Shown here one piece after another: positions 1 through 8,783 of a stretch of 64,000 bases of DNA. Below the pieces are notes generated by a model. The model worked only from the letters and a program-made list of their open reading frames with translations, searched no databases and was not told where the DNA came from. The stretch spans positions 52,240-116,239 of IMG/VR virus record IMGVR_UViG_3300042923_000607; one strand, written 5' to 3'. The stretch comes from a virus. Position numbers and translations under genes: made by a program. The first letter of the stretch is position 1; every line of letters starts with the position of its first letter.

Positions 1-260
1 CAAAAGAGGATGTTAAGAAGTTCAGCGAAAACATTGAAAATTCTAAATTTGAAGAACTTAAACATTCTGTAGACGAAAGAGTTCTGGAATACGCTGAAAG
101 AAAAGAAGATACAAAGGCTGAAGAAATAAAGAATTCTTATCAGACATCGGCCTCAAATTTCGGAGCAGTTGATCCAGTAGTATTTGAAACAAACAAAAAC
201 AAACCTAACGACCTTGATTCAATCACCAAAAAATCAGGCGTTAAAATAAAAACTAATTAA
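1..260 (+). CDS. C-terminal end of a head gene (scaffold-like), partial
   Basis: The window opens inside a gene; the frame from position 3 is open for 85 codons to a TAA at 258-260. The visible part is very rich in Lys and Glu, looks helical, and ends in a low-complexity Asn/Lys tail. It lies directly before the decoration-like and capsid genes, where a scaffold or a protease-scaffold fusion usually sits. That assignment comes from position and composition only. Confidence 0.5.
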   Translation, partial: KEDVKKFSENIENSKFEELKHSVDERVLEYAERKEDTKAEEIKNSYQTSASNFGAVDPVVFETNKNKPNDLDSITKKSGVKIKTN

Positions 261-284
261 TTATTCTATAGGAGGAATTCAATT

Positions 285-833
285 ATGGCAAATAGACTTG
301 CACGTCCCGTTACAGCAGTACCCGAATATGCAGTATTAAATTTTAAAGTACCTACAGGTAAAACATACTATGCAGGTGATGTATTTGTATTGAATACATT
401 AGATACAGACCTAGTTAATAATTTTAGTACATTTGCACCGACTGAACCAGCTACCGCAAATCTCGGAAAACAAATGGCTATTGTAATTAATAGCGGATTC
501 GAGCAGTTGGAAGACGGAAGACGTCCCGACGGTCAGCCAGATTTTACACAGTATTCATTTGTTGCTGGTGACATTGTAACCGCAGTTCTCTTAGTTCAGG
601 GATTAAGATTTGAAATTTCTACAGATTGTTTTACTGGAACAGCAACAGTGGGATATTCTATTCATCCAGTAAATGCTGATACAAAGATGGCAACTGCTTC
701 TGCTACTCCCGCTGGTACATATAGTTCTCTTACTACTTTGGCTAAGAAATATTTCCGTATCGGTGGCTTATTTGCTGCTCAGTCAATCAACACAGTTGTG
801 GCTATGGTTAAAGAACCTACCCCTGCGGCTTAA
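285..833 (+). CDS. Probable head accessory/decoration protein
   Basis: A 182-aa protein starting at ATG 285 behind a GGAGG ribosome site. It is rich in Thr, Ala, Val and Gly, mostly beta-like, with no membrane segment. It sits 26 bp before the major capsid gene, the classic place for a small head decoration or stabilising protein. I recognise no specific family. It is clearly part of the structural operon, with an alternative role as another minor head protein. Confidence 0.55.
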   Translation: MANRLARPVTAVPEYAVLNFKVPTGKTYYAGDVFVLNTLDTDLVNNFSTFAPTEPATANLGKQMAIVINSGFEQLEDGRRPDGQPDFTQYSFVAGDIVTAVLLVQGLRFEISTDCFTGTATVGYSIHPVNADTKMATASATPAGTYSSLTTLAKKYFRIGGLFAAQSINTVVAMVKEPTPAA

Positions 834-859
834 TTTAAAATAATAGGAGGAACTATAAT

Positions 860-1993
860 ATGAATAAAGACTTTACTGAAATTAAATACTCTCTCGCTTT
901 AGCTGACGATTCTGATGCTAAAGTAATAGTTAAAAATCTTGAGGAAGTAGTTCTTGCAGCTGCTACTAATGAATATGGGAAACGCAGTATGACAAAGAAT
1001 TTTTCAATGGATGGTGCTACATATACTGAAAAAGAAGATAAAGTAAGAAAAGCACTATTGGCATTTGCTGCTTCCAAATCTGGTATCACTAAACTAGAAG
1101 ACAAAAGAGATATCATAATGGCGTTTGATAATCCTCAGTTTGTTTCAGTGTTAAATAGTATTGTATCTGAAACATTAACCGGAGTTGTTATTAATGCAAA
1201 CGGAAGTCAGTTGCTTTCTATGTGCAATGTTTCAGATGTTGAGGTTGGTGATAGCAAGACTTTTACAATTGAACCAAAAGGACTGCCTATCGCACAGAGA
1301 GGTTCTTACATGAATAACGTTGCTTTTCTTGACGGATATTCAGCAAGCTCTCTTACTGTGGTTCCTAAATTATATACAGCCGGATCTTCCATCGATTACA
1401 TTAGAATCCTTGCGAATGGATTTGATTGGGGTAAGGAATTAGCAAGAGTTGCTATGGGTATGTTATATGCTCAGTATAAGTTAGTTGCTGGTTTATTATT
1501 TGACACAACTAACGTATCAAGCACTCCTTTATATCAGGCAACATTTGACTCATCTAAATACACATTGATGATTCAGTATTTACAGGCATTAAATAAAACA
1601 GGAGTTAAAGCGTATGGCACACTTCCTGCATTCCAGAAGCAGGGAACTACTGCCACCACTAACTATGGTTTTGTACTTCAGGATACTATGATCAAAGACG
1701 GATATCTTGGAAGCGCTTATGGTGTAGATAACGTTCTTATTGATCAGGCAACTGATTTATCTGCGCCATTTGTTGATGCTAATCTTTCTAGCTTATTATT
1801 AGTACCAAATAACAAGATTCTTTTAGTTTCTGACGCAGGAGACAAGCCTGTTAAATTAGTTAGAGAGAATTTCGTTAGAACATACAGCAAGCCAGCTCAG
1901 GATGGAGCGTTATACAGACAGGAATATTCATATACCATGTCTTTCGATGCAGCCATCATTACATCTGGTCACTATGCAATTCAGGCAGTTTAA
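860..1993 (+). CDS. Major capsid protein
   Basis: A 377-aa protein behind a strong AGGAGG site. The first 100 residues are charged and helical, like a delta/N-arm region. The rest alternates beta strands and helices in the manner of HK97-fold capsid proteins, with a soluble, Gly/Ala/Ser-rich body and no signal or membrane segment. Length, position after a scaffold-like gene and before connector-like genes, and a hairpin right after the stop that would set expression apart all fit the major capsid protein. Assigned by context and general character, not by a diagnostic motif. Confidence 0.65.
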   Translation: MNKDFTEIKYSLALADDSDAKVIVKNLEEVVLAAATNEYGKRSMTKNFSMDGATYTEKEDKVRKALLAFAASKSGITKLEDKRDIIMAFDNPQFVSVLNSIVSETLTGVVINANGSQLLSMCNVSDVEVGDSKTFTIEPKGLPIAQRGSYMNNVAFLDGYSASSLTVVPKLYTAGSSIDYIRILANGFDWGKELARVAMGMLYAQYKLVAGLLFDTTNVSSTPLYQATFDSSKYTLMIQYLQALNKTGVKAYGTLPAFQKQGTTATTNYGFVLQDTMIKDGYLGSAYGVDNVLIDQATDLSAPFVDANLSSLLLVPNNKILLVSDAGDKPVKLVRENFVRTYSKPAQDGALYRQEYSYTMSFDAAIITSGHYAIQAV

Positions 1994-2012
1994 TATAAAA
2001 CATTGAGGGGTT

Positions 2013-2040
2013 GGGGAGTTTATCCTTCTCTTCCCCTTTC
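2013..2040 (+). terminator. Hairpin after capsid gene (attenuator)
   Basis: A GGGGA/TCCCC stem with a short loop followed by TTTC lies 20 bp after the capsid stop. The U-run is weak, so partial termination is likely. This would raise capsid transcripts over the downstream connector genes. Confidence 0.5.
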
Positions 2041-2074
2041 AATTTAAAATTATTGAATAAAAAGGAGTTATAAA

Positions 2075-2764
2075 ATGGCAAACGTAAAAAAAACAAAAAC
2101 AGAAGTAGATAACTTAGAAACAAGCAATGTCGCATCCATAGTTGTAGATACCTCGTCTTCAGACAATTCAAAAGATCAAGAGATAAGTGCTTTACAGAAG
2201 CAACTTCAAGAAATGCAGAAGGTTATCCTTGCAATGCAGTCTGCTCAATATCCAAATTCTCAGAAAGAAGACTCTTCTGAAGTTCTTTATGAAATTGGAA
2301 CTAGGTTTGTAAATGGTGTAACAATCTTCTCTCCTATGAAAGACGTAAAGATTGAGATGGATTTTGGTAAATTATACGAAATTGAGTTACACGAATTAAA
2401 TTCTCTTTTAAAAAATCCTCAAAACAGAGAGTGGTTGGAAAAGGATATTCTTTTCTTTACAAACTCAGAAGTCTATAAAAAGAAAAAGCTTAACAGGCAG
2501 TATTTTTTAGATGATGATACTCTGACGGAGTTAATCATGTCTAAAGATACAGATGTATTAAAGTCCATCTTTAATAAAATGACAGAAAATATGAATTATG
2601 ATCCTATGATTTATTGCTTGTTTTATAGGATTGTAGAACTCGCTTATTCTGGAAAACTAAATAGCATGAGCCATCCTACCAGGCAAATGATAGAAAAAAT
2701 GTTCAAGTTCAACTTGGATAATGCTGAGATGTTATTCCAGAGATACAAAGAGGTTAGTCGTTAA
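2075..2764 (+). CDS. Structural operon protein with N-terminal coiled coil
   Basis: A 229-aa protein, ATG 2075 behind AAGGAG. Residues 1-35 are polar and disordered, about 37-60 form a Gln/Leu-rich coiled coil, and the remainder is an acidic mixed globular domain. It follows the capsid gene and precedes a 235-aa gene by 20 bp, so a head completion or head-tail joining role is plausible. No family recognised. Confidence 0.5.
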   Translation: MANVKKTKTEVDNLETSNVASIVVDTSSSDNSKDQEISALQKQLQEMQKVILAMQSAQYPNSQKEDSSEVLYEIGTRFVNGVTIFSPMKDVKIEMDFGKLYEIELHELNSLLKNPQNREWLEKDILFFTNSEVYKKKKLNRQYFLDDDTLTELIMSKDTDVLKSIFNKMTENMNYDPMIYCLFYRIVELAYSGKLNSMSHPTRQMIEKMFKFNLDNAEMLFQRYKEVSR

Positions 2765-2783
2765 AAAGGGGAGGTGTTAAATT

Positions 2784-3491
2784 GTGGGAACTAAGTTCGC
2801 AGCTGTTTATGAGAAAATGGATATTATCAGAGACGATAATAGAATAAGAAATAAGAGGACTAATGATATTTATAGACTTTACTATGACTACTTGACTTTT
2901 GCTATTGCCCAGTTCTATAGAACATGTAAAAAAGTTAGTTCCAAAGATTTAACTCAGAATACACCTTTTCAGCAGATAGAGTATGGATTTATTAGTGATG
3001 GAGTAGACACTGAGTTCGTACTCACAAGTCCAAGTGTTCCTTTAGAAGACGGATGTTTTTACGTTGGGTTTTCTCCTGACGCTACTACTTCTTTCACTGA
3101 AATAACTTCTGATAAGTATTCTTACGACAGTGTAACAAATACTATCACTGTTACGGGAATTTCAATACCTGAAAACTATATTGTGTACATATCTAGTTAT
3201 TTGATAGGCGAATTCAATGATAACCTGGTTTATGATGAAATATCTATTTTGGCAAATGGAGCTATAATCCCATATCTGCAAGAGCAACAGAATAGAACAA
3301 GTTTAATGACTCAGTATGTATATGGTGCTTCCATGAAGATGTTTTCTCAAGCTGAACATATATCTTCGGTTCATAATGTTGTAAATTCTCAAGAGGATAA
3401 AGTTACAAATATGATAACAAAATATTCTTATTTAGCATCTCAGAACCAGCTAAAGGGGCTAGGAGGTGTAGGGTATGAACAAACAGTTTAA
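2784..3491 (+). CDS. Probable connector/head-tail joining protein
   Basis: A 235-aa protein using a GTG start at 2784, placed 9 bases after GGGGAGG; the TTG two bases upstream is in another frame that stops early. The N-terminal 60 residues are helical. The middle (about 65-145) is a beta-rich module of the kind seen in phage adhesin-like inserts, and the C-terminus is helical. The end overlaps the next gene by 17 bp, indicating coupled translation. Function inferred from position only. Confidence 0.5.
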   Translation: MGTKFAAVYEKMDIIRDDNRIRNKRTNDIYRLYYDYLTFAIAQFYRTCKKVSSKDLTQNTPFQQIEYGFISDGVDTEFVLTSPSVPLEDGCFYVGFSPDATTSFTEITSDKYSYDSVTNTITVTGISIPENYIVYISSYLIGEFNDNLVYDEISILANGAIIPYLQEQQNRTSLMTQYVYGASMKMFSQAEHISSVHNVVNSQEDKVTNMITKYSYLASQNQLKGLGGVGYEQTV

Positions 3492-4536
3492 TATAAATTG
3501 TAACATAAACGAATGGAGAAATGATGTTCTCGGTTATACAAATACTCGGTTGGATTTAACGAGGAATGTATTTGACAAAGTAAAAGAAGGATTTACCACT
3601 AACCTATATTACAAGCTAGTACATAAAAATCTTGATGAGAATTCAAATTATCATGTTTGGATTTTCGATGGAAACAATAAGGAAAAGAAAATTAAAAAAT
3701 TCCAGTCTTATCCTTATCCCGCTGTTCAGTTTAAATCCGGTGACTATATAAGTTACACTGACGATAGTGGAAACTATCAGATTTGGCTAATTATCGATTT
3801 AGATCAGACAAATGAATGGGAAGTTACTGGTGAAGTTCGTCAATGTGTTTATGAATTAAAATGGCAAAATGCATCTGGCGATATTATTCATCGTTGGTGC
3901 ACCATTGACACTTACAGTGTTGGAGACGGTCTACAGGTAACTGATGTTATTAGAGCATTAGATGGGACATTCAAAATAAAACTGCCATTTGATAATGAAA
4001 CTAAATTGCTCAAAGAAGACAAGCGGTTTCTTATTGATATTGAAGGATTGTCGGAACCACATGCTTATAAGACTACAATGAACAACATGATCACACAAAA
4101 CTTTGGAGCAAACGGAAATATTGTTGAGTTGACCGTGACAAAAGATCCTTTTATTGCAGGGATAGATAATGCGGAACTTATGATCGCTAATTATTTTACT
4201 CCCCCGAATGAGCCTAATCCTCCAACAAACGAGCATTACTCGGTTATTTCTTGTAGTAATCCCTTAAATCAAATAAGTATAGGTGGAGCGACTAGAACGC
4301 TCTCTCCTACTTTTTATGATAATCCAGATACGATAAATACTTCTATAATATCATCTTGGACTTACGTTTTACCTTCAGGATATGAAAATCAAATTGTTAT
4401 TACTCCTTCGGGTAATAATTTAAAAATTAAAGCATTAGACAATACTTCTTTAATCGGAAAAATAATTACTGCTACCGTTAGCGATGGAAACAATGATTAT
4501 GTGTCAAGTATTGTAATTACAATTATTGCAGGATAG
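3475..4536 (+). CDS. Structural protein with C-terminal Ig-like domain
   Basis: A 353-aa protein starting inside the previous gene, behind GGAGGTG. Residues about 1-240 are beta-rich with many Trp and Tyr. After a Pro/Asn linker (about 242-255, rich in PPNEPNPP-like sequence), residues 256-353 form a Thr/Ser-rich all-beta Ig-like module. Ig-like add-ons are common on phage capsid and tail proteins and bind surface glycans weakly. The core function (neck or tail completion) is not recognisable. Confidence 0.5.
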   Translation: MNKQFNINCNINEWRNDVLGYTNTRLDLTRNVFDKVKEGFTTNLYYKLVHKNLDENSNYHVWIFDGNNKEKKIKKFQSYPYPAVQFKSGDYISYTDDSGNYQIWLIIDLDQTNEWEVTGEVRQCVYELKWQNASGDIIHRWCTIDTYSVGDGLQVTDVIRALDGTFKIKLPFDNETKLLKEDKRFLIDIEGLSEPHAYKTTMNNMITQNFGANGNIVELTVTKDPFIAGIDNAELMIANYFTPPNEPNPPTNEHYSVISCSNPLNQISIGGATRTLSPTFYDNPDTINTSIISSWTYVLPSGYENQIVITPSGNNLKIKALDNTSLIGKIITATVSDGNNDYVSSIVITIIAG

Positions 4537-4546
4537 AGGTGATTTA

Positions 4547-5134
4547 ATGGCATATAATGAAACTTTTACCTATTTAAGTGCTTTATATAAAAGTAGATTG
4601 CTTAATAGGTTTTCAACCAGTGATGATTTATTTTTCATTATTAGCCCCACTCCTGTACAAGGATTTGATAATGACCAAATATTGCTTGGTGGAGAATTTA
4701 TCATTAATGGGAATAAGACGGTGCTTCAACCATACTTATACGATTTTCAGTTTGTTCCCACGACTCTTACAGAGGCAAAGCTAATAGTATGCGTAGAAAT
4801 AGACCCTACTTCTGTAGAGAATTCAATGATGAGTAATTTTGTTTTTAATGTTTACATTTTTTCTCCAAGAACAAGTATTCCATTAAACGAATATACCATT
4901 CCGAAAAAATCAGAGGTGAACCAACACGGGTTGATAGGAAACAGAATAGATTGTACTTGCCAAATCATAGAACATTTAATGAAAGGTTCTGAATCATTTG
5001 GCTTAGGCAAGATTACAGTGGCTGCGAGAGATTTTACCGCTCCTTTTTCTCCTAATGATGCATATGCTGGGAAACGTATGAAATTTAAGGTTAATGGATT
5101 CTCGCCTTTGGAGGTGGTTACTTGTGGCAATTAA
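4547..5134 (+). CDS. Structural operon protein, probable tail/neck component
   Basis: A 195-aa protein. ATG 4547 is chosen because GAGGTG lies 7 bases upstream; longer versions start without a ribosome site. Beta-rich and soluble, with no recognised motif. It overlaps the next gene by 11 bp. Its position between connector-like genes and the tail tube suggests tail terminator or neck. Confidence 0.5.
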   Translation: MAYNETFTYLSALYKSRLLNRFSTSDDLFFIISPTPVQGFDNDQILLGGEFIINGNKTVLQPYLYDFQFVPTTLTEAKLIVCVEIDPTSVENSMMSNFVFNVYIFSPRTSIPLNEYTIPKKSEVNQHGLIGNRIDCTCQIIEHLMKGSESFGLGKITVAARDFTAPFSPNDAYAGKRMKFKVNGFSPLEVVTCGN

Positions 5135-5897
5135 TAAGGAACTGATAGAACAACTACTTATGTTTGGAGATCCTTATGTGTATGAAGAAAAAATTATTTT
5201 ATATCCCGTACTAATGAGTAATGTGGTTCCGTTTAATATTTACTCACAATCTATAACAGTAAGGAAAGACAGTACTTTTCCAGAAAAAAAGATTATCAAG
5301 ATGCCATATTTACAGTTTTTATACTATTGTTCAAACAATAAAGAACTAGCAGAAAAATATAACATCTTTGATTTGCCAAACTGGTATAGATATGCAATGA
5401 GGTTATTAAAACTTGTTTGTCAAACTGACAATGTTAGGTTTGATCTTAATACTGGTAATTTTTATATAGAAAACATAGAAGTAAATTATAAAATGTTTGA
5501 TGACATAAGAAGAATTATCATATTGCAAAATGAAATAAGCTTCGACATCGATGAGTTTTTGCATTATGAGGCGGAACAAGCTCTCATAGATTCTTCAAAC
5601 AAATTAAACCAAGACAAGATAACATTAGAAGATCAAATAGATAGCTTAATAATTCAGACTCATTACTCGGAGCAAGACATCAAAAATTTAACGATTAGAA
5701 GATTTAATAGACTTCTAAGAAGAATTAATATGAGAGATGATTTTATTATTGCCAAAGAGGCCGAAATGGGAGGAATGGTTAAGTTTAAGAATCCGATAAA
5801 GCATTGGATGATTAGTATAGAAAAACAAGACAAATATTCTGACGTTAAAACTGATAGTAAATCATTTAACGAACTAAAGGGCAAGATTGAATCTTAG
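5124..5897 (+). CDS. Structural operon protein, helical C-terminus
   Basis: A 257-aa protein. GTG 5124 is chosen because it sits 7 bases after GGAGGTGG; an upstream ATG at 5094 has no ribosome site. The first 140 residues are mixed alpha/beta, and residues about 145-230 are strongly helical and charged. It precedes the tail tube gene, where tail completion proteins or assembly chaperones are found. Family not recognised. Its stop codon lies inside the stem of a terminator. Confidence 0.5.
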   Translation: MAINKELIEQLLMFGDPYVYEEKIILYPVLMSNVVPFNIYSQSITVRKDSTFPEKKIIKMPYLQFLYYCSNNKELAEKYNIFDLPNWYRYAMRLLKLVCQTDNVRFDLNTGNFYIENIEVNYKMFDDIRRIIILQNEISFDIDEFLHYEAEQALIDSSNKLNQDKITLEDQIDSLIIQTHYSEQDIKNLTIRRFNRLLRRINMRDDFIIAKEAEMGGMVKFKNPIKHWMISIEKQDKYSDVKTDSKSFNELKGKIES

Positions 5898-5907
5898 CTC
5901 TTTTTTT
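5879..5907 (+). terminator. Terminator overlapping a stop codon
   Basis: The stem combines GGGC/GCTC with AAGATT/AATCTT around a tiny loop and is followed by seven T. It includes the last codons and stop of the preceding gene and isolates the tail tube gene, which is expected to be highly expressed. Confidence 0.7.
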
Positions 5908-5937
5908 ATATGATAAATAAGAAAGAGAGGAAAAAAT

Positions 5938-6939
5938 ATGAAACAAAACGAATTCGTCGCAAGTGCTGCGAATCTTGCATTTTTTGTTAATGATCAGTTG
6001 GCATTCACTGGCACTGCAAACTTAAACTCTACTGTTACCGTGGCAATGCAGGAAACAAATGTAAATGCAGGACAGGGAAATATGCTTCTGTTCTCATACA
6101 AACATTCTAGAGAAATGACGGTAGCCGCCACAGCCGCTGATTGGAAGTTAGAATATCTGGCATCTCAAGCTGGAACAGCCGTATCTCAGGGATTAAAGGA
6201 TTTCTATAAGATTAACGAATGTATTACATTAACTGGCGGGGTAGGCACATTGTCTGAAGTTCCATTAGGCGGAAAAGTCGGAGTTGAACTTCCTTCTGGA
6301 AGTGTAGTTACTGTGGTTCCTACGTCTAGTACCATCAACTTATCTAGTTATGGGTTAACAACTGAATCTGTAAAAGTTACATATAGGTATTCTACCACTG
6401 CAAAATCGGTTGTTATTGATGCTAGTTCTACTCCGCTTACCGGAAAATTAATATTAAGTGCAGGAAAATATCAGAGCAATAGAGGAAAGACTGGAAATAT
6501 TGAAATAATCATTCCAGCATTTCAGTTGTCTGGTAATTTTGAAATTGCTTTAACTCCCGACTCCGTTGTTTCCACAAACCTTGAGGGTAGATCATTGGCT
6601 GTATATGGTGATACCTGTGAGAGTGGAGCTCCTGTATATGCTTATATCAACGAAGAAGATTCTACTGAAGCACTAGCTGTATCTGAAATTTCAGCCGCTC
6701 CTTCTTTCGTGACTGTAGGAGTTGGAGACACCCAAACCCTTACCGTTCTTGGTTTAAATGGAGAATTATACCGCCCAGTGGCGCTTAGTAATTCAGACTG
6801 TACTTTTACATCTGATACTCCTGGAAAGGCAACTGTGAATTCGAGCGGTGTTATAACTGGAGTTGCAACGGGAACTGCTCTTGTTACCGTAGAATATGAA
6901 GGATTAGAAGACGTAGTATCGGTAACTATAGAAGCATAA
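5938..6939 (+). CDS. Major tail (tube) protein with C-terminal Big2-like domain
   Basis: A 333-aa protein, ATG 5938 behind AGAGAGG. Residues 1-250 resemble phage major tail proteins: beta-rich, Gly/Thr-rich and soluble. Residues about 252-333 form a bacterial Ig-like (Big2) domain, recognisable by the pattern of P-G-K-A-T-V, S-G-V-I-T-G-V-A-T-G and T-V-T-I-E-A. Many siphophage tail tubes carry such a surface Ig domain. It is isolated by a terminator before and a hairpin after the gene, consistent with separate high expression. Confidence 0.75.
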   Translation: MKQNEFVASAANLAFFVNDQLAFTGTANLNSTVTVAMQETNVNAGQGNMLLFSYKHSREMTVAATAADWKLEYLASQAGTAVSQGLKDFYKINECITLTGGVGTLSEVPLGGKVGVELPSGSVVTVVPTSSTINLSSYGLTTESVKVTYRYSTTAKSVVIDASSTPLTGKLILSAGKYQSNRGKTGNIEIIIPAFQLSGNFEIALTPDSVVSTNLEGRSLAVYGDTCESGAPVYAYINEEDSTEALAVSEISAAPSFVTVGVGDTQTLTVLGLNGELYRPVALSNSDCTFTSDTPGKATVNSSGVITGVATGTALVTVEYEGLEDVVSVTIEA

Positions 6940-6948
6940 GGATATATT

Positions 6949-6970
6949 GTGGGAGGGGAAACTCTCCCAC
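6949..6970 (+). terminator. Hairpin after tail tube gene
   Basis: A perfect GTGGGAG/CTCCCAC stem lies 10 bp after the stop. The following sequence is only weakly T-rich, so it may act as a 3' stabiliser or partial terminator. Confidence 0.55.
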
Positions 6971-6988
6971 TTATATTAAAGGAGTTTT

Positions 6989-7219
6989 ATGGAAAATATT
7001 GATATTAAAGAGTCAAAAGATGAAAGTTATAAGAAGGTAAAAAAGAAAATCAAACAGTGTAGAATAATTAAATTTGATCCCTTGAGAAAAAGAATCAAAA
7101 TTGATTTTGATGGATATGGCATTGATGTGTCTGATGTTGTGGAAATTAAAAGCGAATATGTTAGAATTGAATATTCAGGTGAAATCGGACGATCAAATTT
7201 TAAGTTTAGGATAATCTAG
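6989..7219 (+). CDS. Small basic protein of unknown function
   Basis: A 76-aa protein behind AAAGGAG. It has a Lys-rich, helical N-terminus and a beta-rich remainder with an F-D-G-Y-G turn. It follows the tail tube, a position often used by small tail assembly proteins. Family not recognised. Confidence 0.5.
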   Translation: MENIDIKESKDESYKKVKKKIKQCRIIKFDPLRKRIKIDFDGYGIDVSDVVEIKSEYVRIEYSGEIGRSNFKFRII

Positions 7220-7226
7220 GAGTCGT

Positions 7227-7451
7227 ATGTGTAAAAATTCATATATAAAACTCAGTTCCACCACAAAAACAGAAATGATATATTGTCACTTATTTGATGA
7301 TGAAAATTCAGATATGCTAAGGATTTGCAGGTTTCAAAAGTATTGTGGACAAGTAAAAAAATATATATTTAATAACGAAAATAAGTGTAAAAGAAAAAAT
7401 ATATTAGAGGATGGGCATGAAAAGTGCAATGAAGATATTAATTTTTCATAG
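7227..7451 (+). CDS. Small cysteine-rich protein
   Basis: A 74-aa protein starting 7 bp after the previous stop, behind TAGGAG. It has six cysteines plus histidines spread over the length, so metal binding is possible. Its end runs into a strong terminator. No family recognised. Confidence 0.45.
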   Translation: MCKNSYIKLSSTTKTEMIYCHLFDDENSDMLRICRFQKYCGQVKKYIFNNENKCKRKNILEDGHEKCNEDINFS

Positions 7452-7491
7452 GCATATGTCCGTTACAAAATGGATGTATGCCTATTTTTTT
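7450..7491 (+). terminator. Rho-independent terminator
   Basis: AGGCATA/TATGCCT outer stem with an inner TCC/GGA pair, followed by ATTTTTTT. It closes the transcript of the two small genes after the tail tube. Confidence 0.8.
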
Positions 7492-7519
7492 ACAAATTAT
7501 AAATGAAAGAAGGGTTTAT

Positions 7520-7729
7520 GTGGAAAAGATAATAACAATAAGATACGACAGTAATGATGTCGTCTATACCGATAACCAAAAAATGGTAGCCTTCTATTTA
7601 GAGCAAGGAGAACAAGTTCTATATACACTATTGGGAAATGAAAAAAAGTTATTATTTGCATTTTCAAAAATAAAAACAGCAGAATCATTTAAGAAGTGGA
7701 CTGAAAATAAACCAAGAAAAAATAAATAG
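7520..7729 (+). CDS. Small protein of unknown function
   Basis: A 69-aa protein. GTG 7520 is chosen because it follows AAGAAGGG by 5 bases, while the upstream in-frame ATG at 7478 lies inside the terminator. It is a small alpha/beta protein with a Lys-rich tail. It begins a second cluster of cargo genes between the tail tube and the tape measure. Confidence 0.5.
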   Translation: MEKIITIRYDSNDVVYTDNQKMVAFYLEQGEQVLYTLLGNEKKLLFAFSKIKTAESFKKWTENKPRKNK

Positions 7730-7739
7730 AGGTGATTTA

Positions 7740-8075
7740 TTGTACAAAGAATTAAAATCGCACAACACATCTTCAGAAATGGGATATGTCTACATATTAC
7801 ACAACCCAGAAAGTAACTTAGTTAAGATTGGGAAAACAAAATTCCCTTATAAAAGATTCTCTAATCTTTCAAATCAAAATGGCAGTAAGTTCAAATATCA
7901 TATTACTGAATCTATGTTTATAGAAGGAATTATAGAAAAAATATTACATAATAAGTTTGCGATGAAAAGAAAATGTGGTGAATGGTTTAATATTAATTTT
8001 GATGATGCTCTTTCGGAGTTAGAAAATATATTAAACAGCGAAGATTTCAAGAGAAGAAATATCAATAAAATATAA
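7740..8075 (+). CDS. T5orf172/GIY-YIG nuclease-like protein
   Basis: A 111-aa protein with a TTG start at 7740 behind GAGGTG. Residues about 15-95 show the T5orf172 branch of the GIY-YIG fold: M-G-Y-V-Y-I-L, then V-K-I-G-K-T, R-F-S-N-L-S, an Arg/Lys-rich helix, and a G-E-W-F motif with conserved Glu. In GIY-YIG enzymes the first Tyr pair and the Glu support metal-dependent cleavage. Single-domain versions occur widely in phages; the role here is unknown and could be a degenerate homing-type nuclease. Confidence 0.7.
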   Translation: MYKELKSHNTSSEMGYVYILHNPESNLVKIGKTKFPYKRFSNLSNQNGSKFKYHITESMFIEGIIEKILHNKFAMKRKCGEWFNINFDDALSELENILNSEDFKRRNINKI

Positions 8076-8097
8076 GTTTGATTTAAGGAGGATTAAC

Positions 8098-8277
8098 TTG
8101 CCAAATTACTATTATGAATGCGAAGACCACGGAGAAATGATTTTGCGATTGAGTATGTCTGAAGTAAAGGATGAAATGGAGTGTCCACTATGCAAAAAGA
8201 AAGTTAAAAGAGTATACTCTCCTACTCCTAGCGTTTGGTGCTGCTCAGGCTCATACAATCAGACAAGAGGTAAATAA
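8098..8277 (+). CDS. FmdB-like zinc-ribbon protein
   Basis: A 59-aa protein with a TTG start at 8098 behind AAGGAGG. It shows the FmdB pattern: a short aromatic N-terminus (P-N-Y-Y-Y), a C-x3-H knuckle at about residue 8, and a C-P-L-C knuckle at about 31. The next gene starts directly after its stop (TAAATG), so the two are translated together. A nucleic acid-binding partner for the adjacent nuclease is plausible. Confidence 0.65.
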   Translation: MPNYYYECEDHGEMILRLSMSEVKDEMECPLCKKKVKRVYSPTPSVWCCSGSYNQTRGK

Positions 8278-8751
8278 ATGGCTAAGAAAAGAACAAGGTC
8301 AAAATTTCATGTAGATATTACATCTAAAGGTATAGAAAAACGTACATATGAGGGAGAAACTTATGACAGTTTAACGGAAATGAGATTCCTTCAAGAGTGG
8401 ATTCTGCCAAAAATGGAAAGCGGAGAAATAGAAAAATGGGAAAGACAAATACCCTTTATTCTGCAAGAGGGATTCACAAGAAAAAATGGCAGCAAGGTTT
8501 TGCCTATAAAATATATAAGCGACTTCATTGTTTATTGGACTGATGGTACCCGTACTATTTTTGATGTTAAAGGTCAGCCGGATAATTTAAGCAAAACAAA
8601 AAGAAAAATTTTCTGGAAGAAATATCCTGACGAAGAATATGTGTGGATGTGTAGAAATATAAAATTTGGAGATGAGAGTCACTGGTTGACATACGAAGAG
8701 TTGGAGCAGAAAAGGAAAATGGAAAAGAAAAACAAGACCTCAAATAAGTAG
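8278..8751 (+). CDS. DUF1064-type PD-(D/E)xK nuclease-like protein
   Basis: A 157-aa protein starting right at the stop of the zinc-ribbon gene. It fits the phage DUF1064 family: S-L-T-E-M-R-F near residue 32, a W-E-R-Q-I-P-F strand, Y-I-S-D-F-I-V at about 84, and an F-D-V-K-G catalytic-like D-x-K at about 98. These acidic and Lys residues match a PD-(D/E)xK (Holliday junction resolvase-like) core. The C-terminus is Lys-rich. The stop codon lies in a terminator. Confidence 0.75.
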   Translation: MAKKRTRSKFHVDITSKGIEKRTYEGETYDSLTEMRFLQEWILPKMESGEIEKWERQIPFILQEGFTRKNGSKVLPIKYISDFIVYWTDGTRTIFDVKGQPDNLSKTKRKIFWKKYPDEEYVWMCRNIKFGDESHWLTYEELEQKRKMEKKNKTSNK

Positions 8752-8759
8752 GTCTTTTA
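8734..8759 (+). terminator. Rho-independent terminator
   Basis: AAGACCT/AGGTCTT stem followed by TTTATTT. It overlaps the end of the DUF1064 gene and separates the cargo genes from the tail genes that follow. Confidence 0.75.
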
Positions 8760-8783
8760 TTTAATCTAAAATGGAGGATTAGA

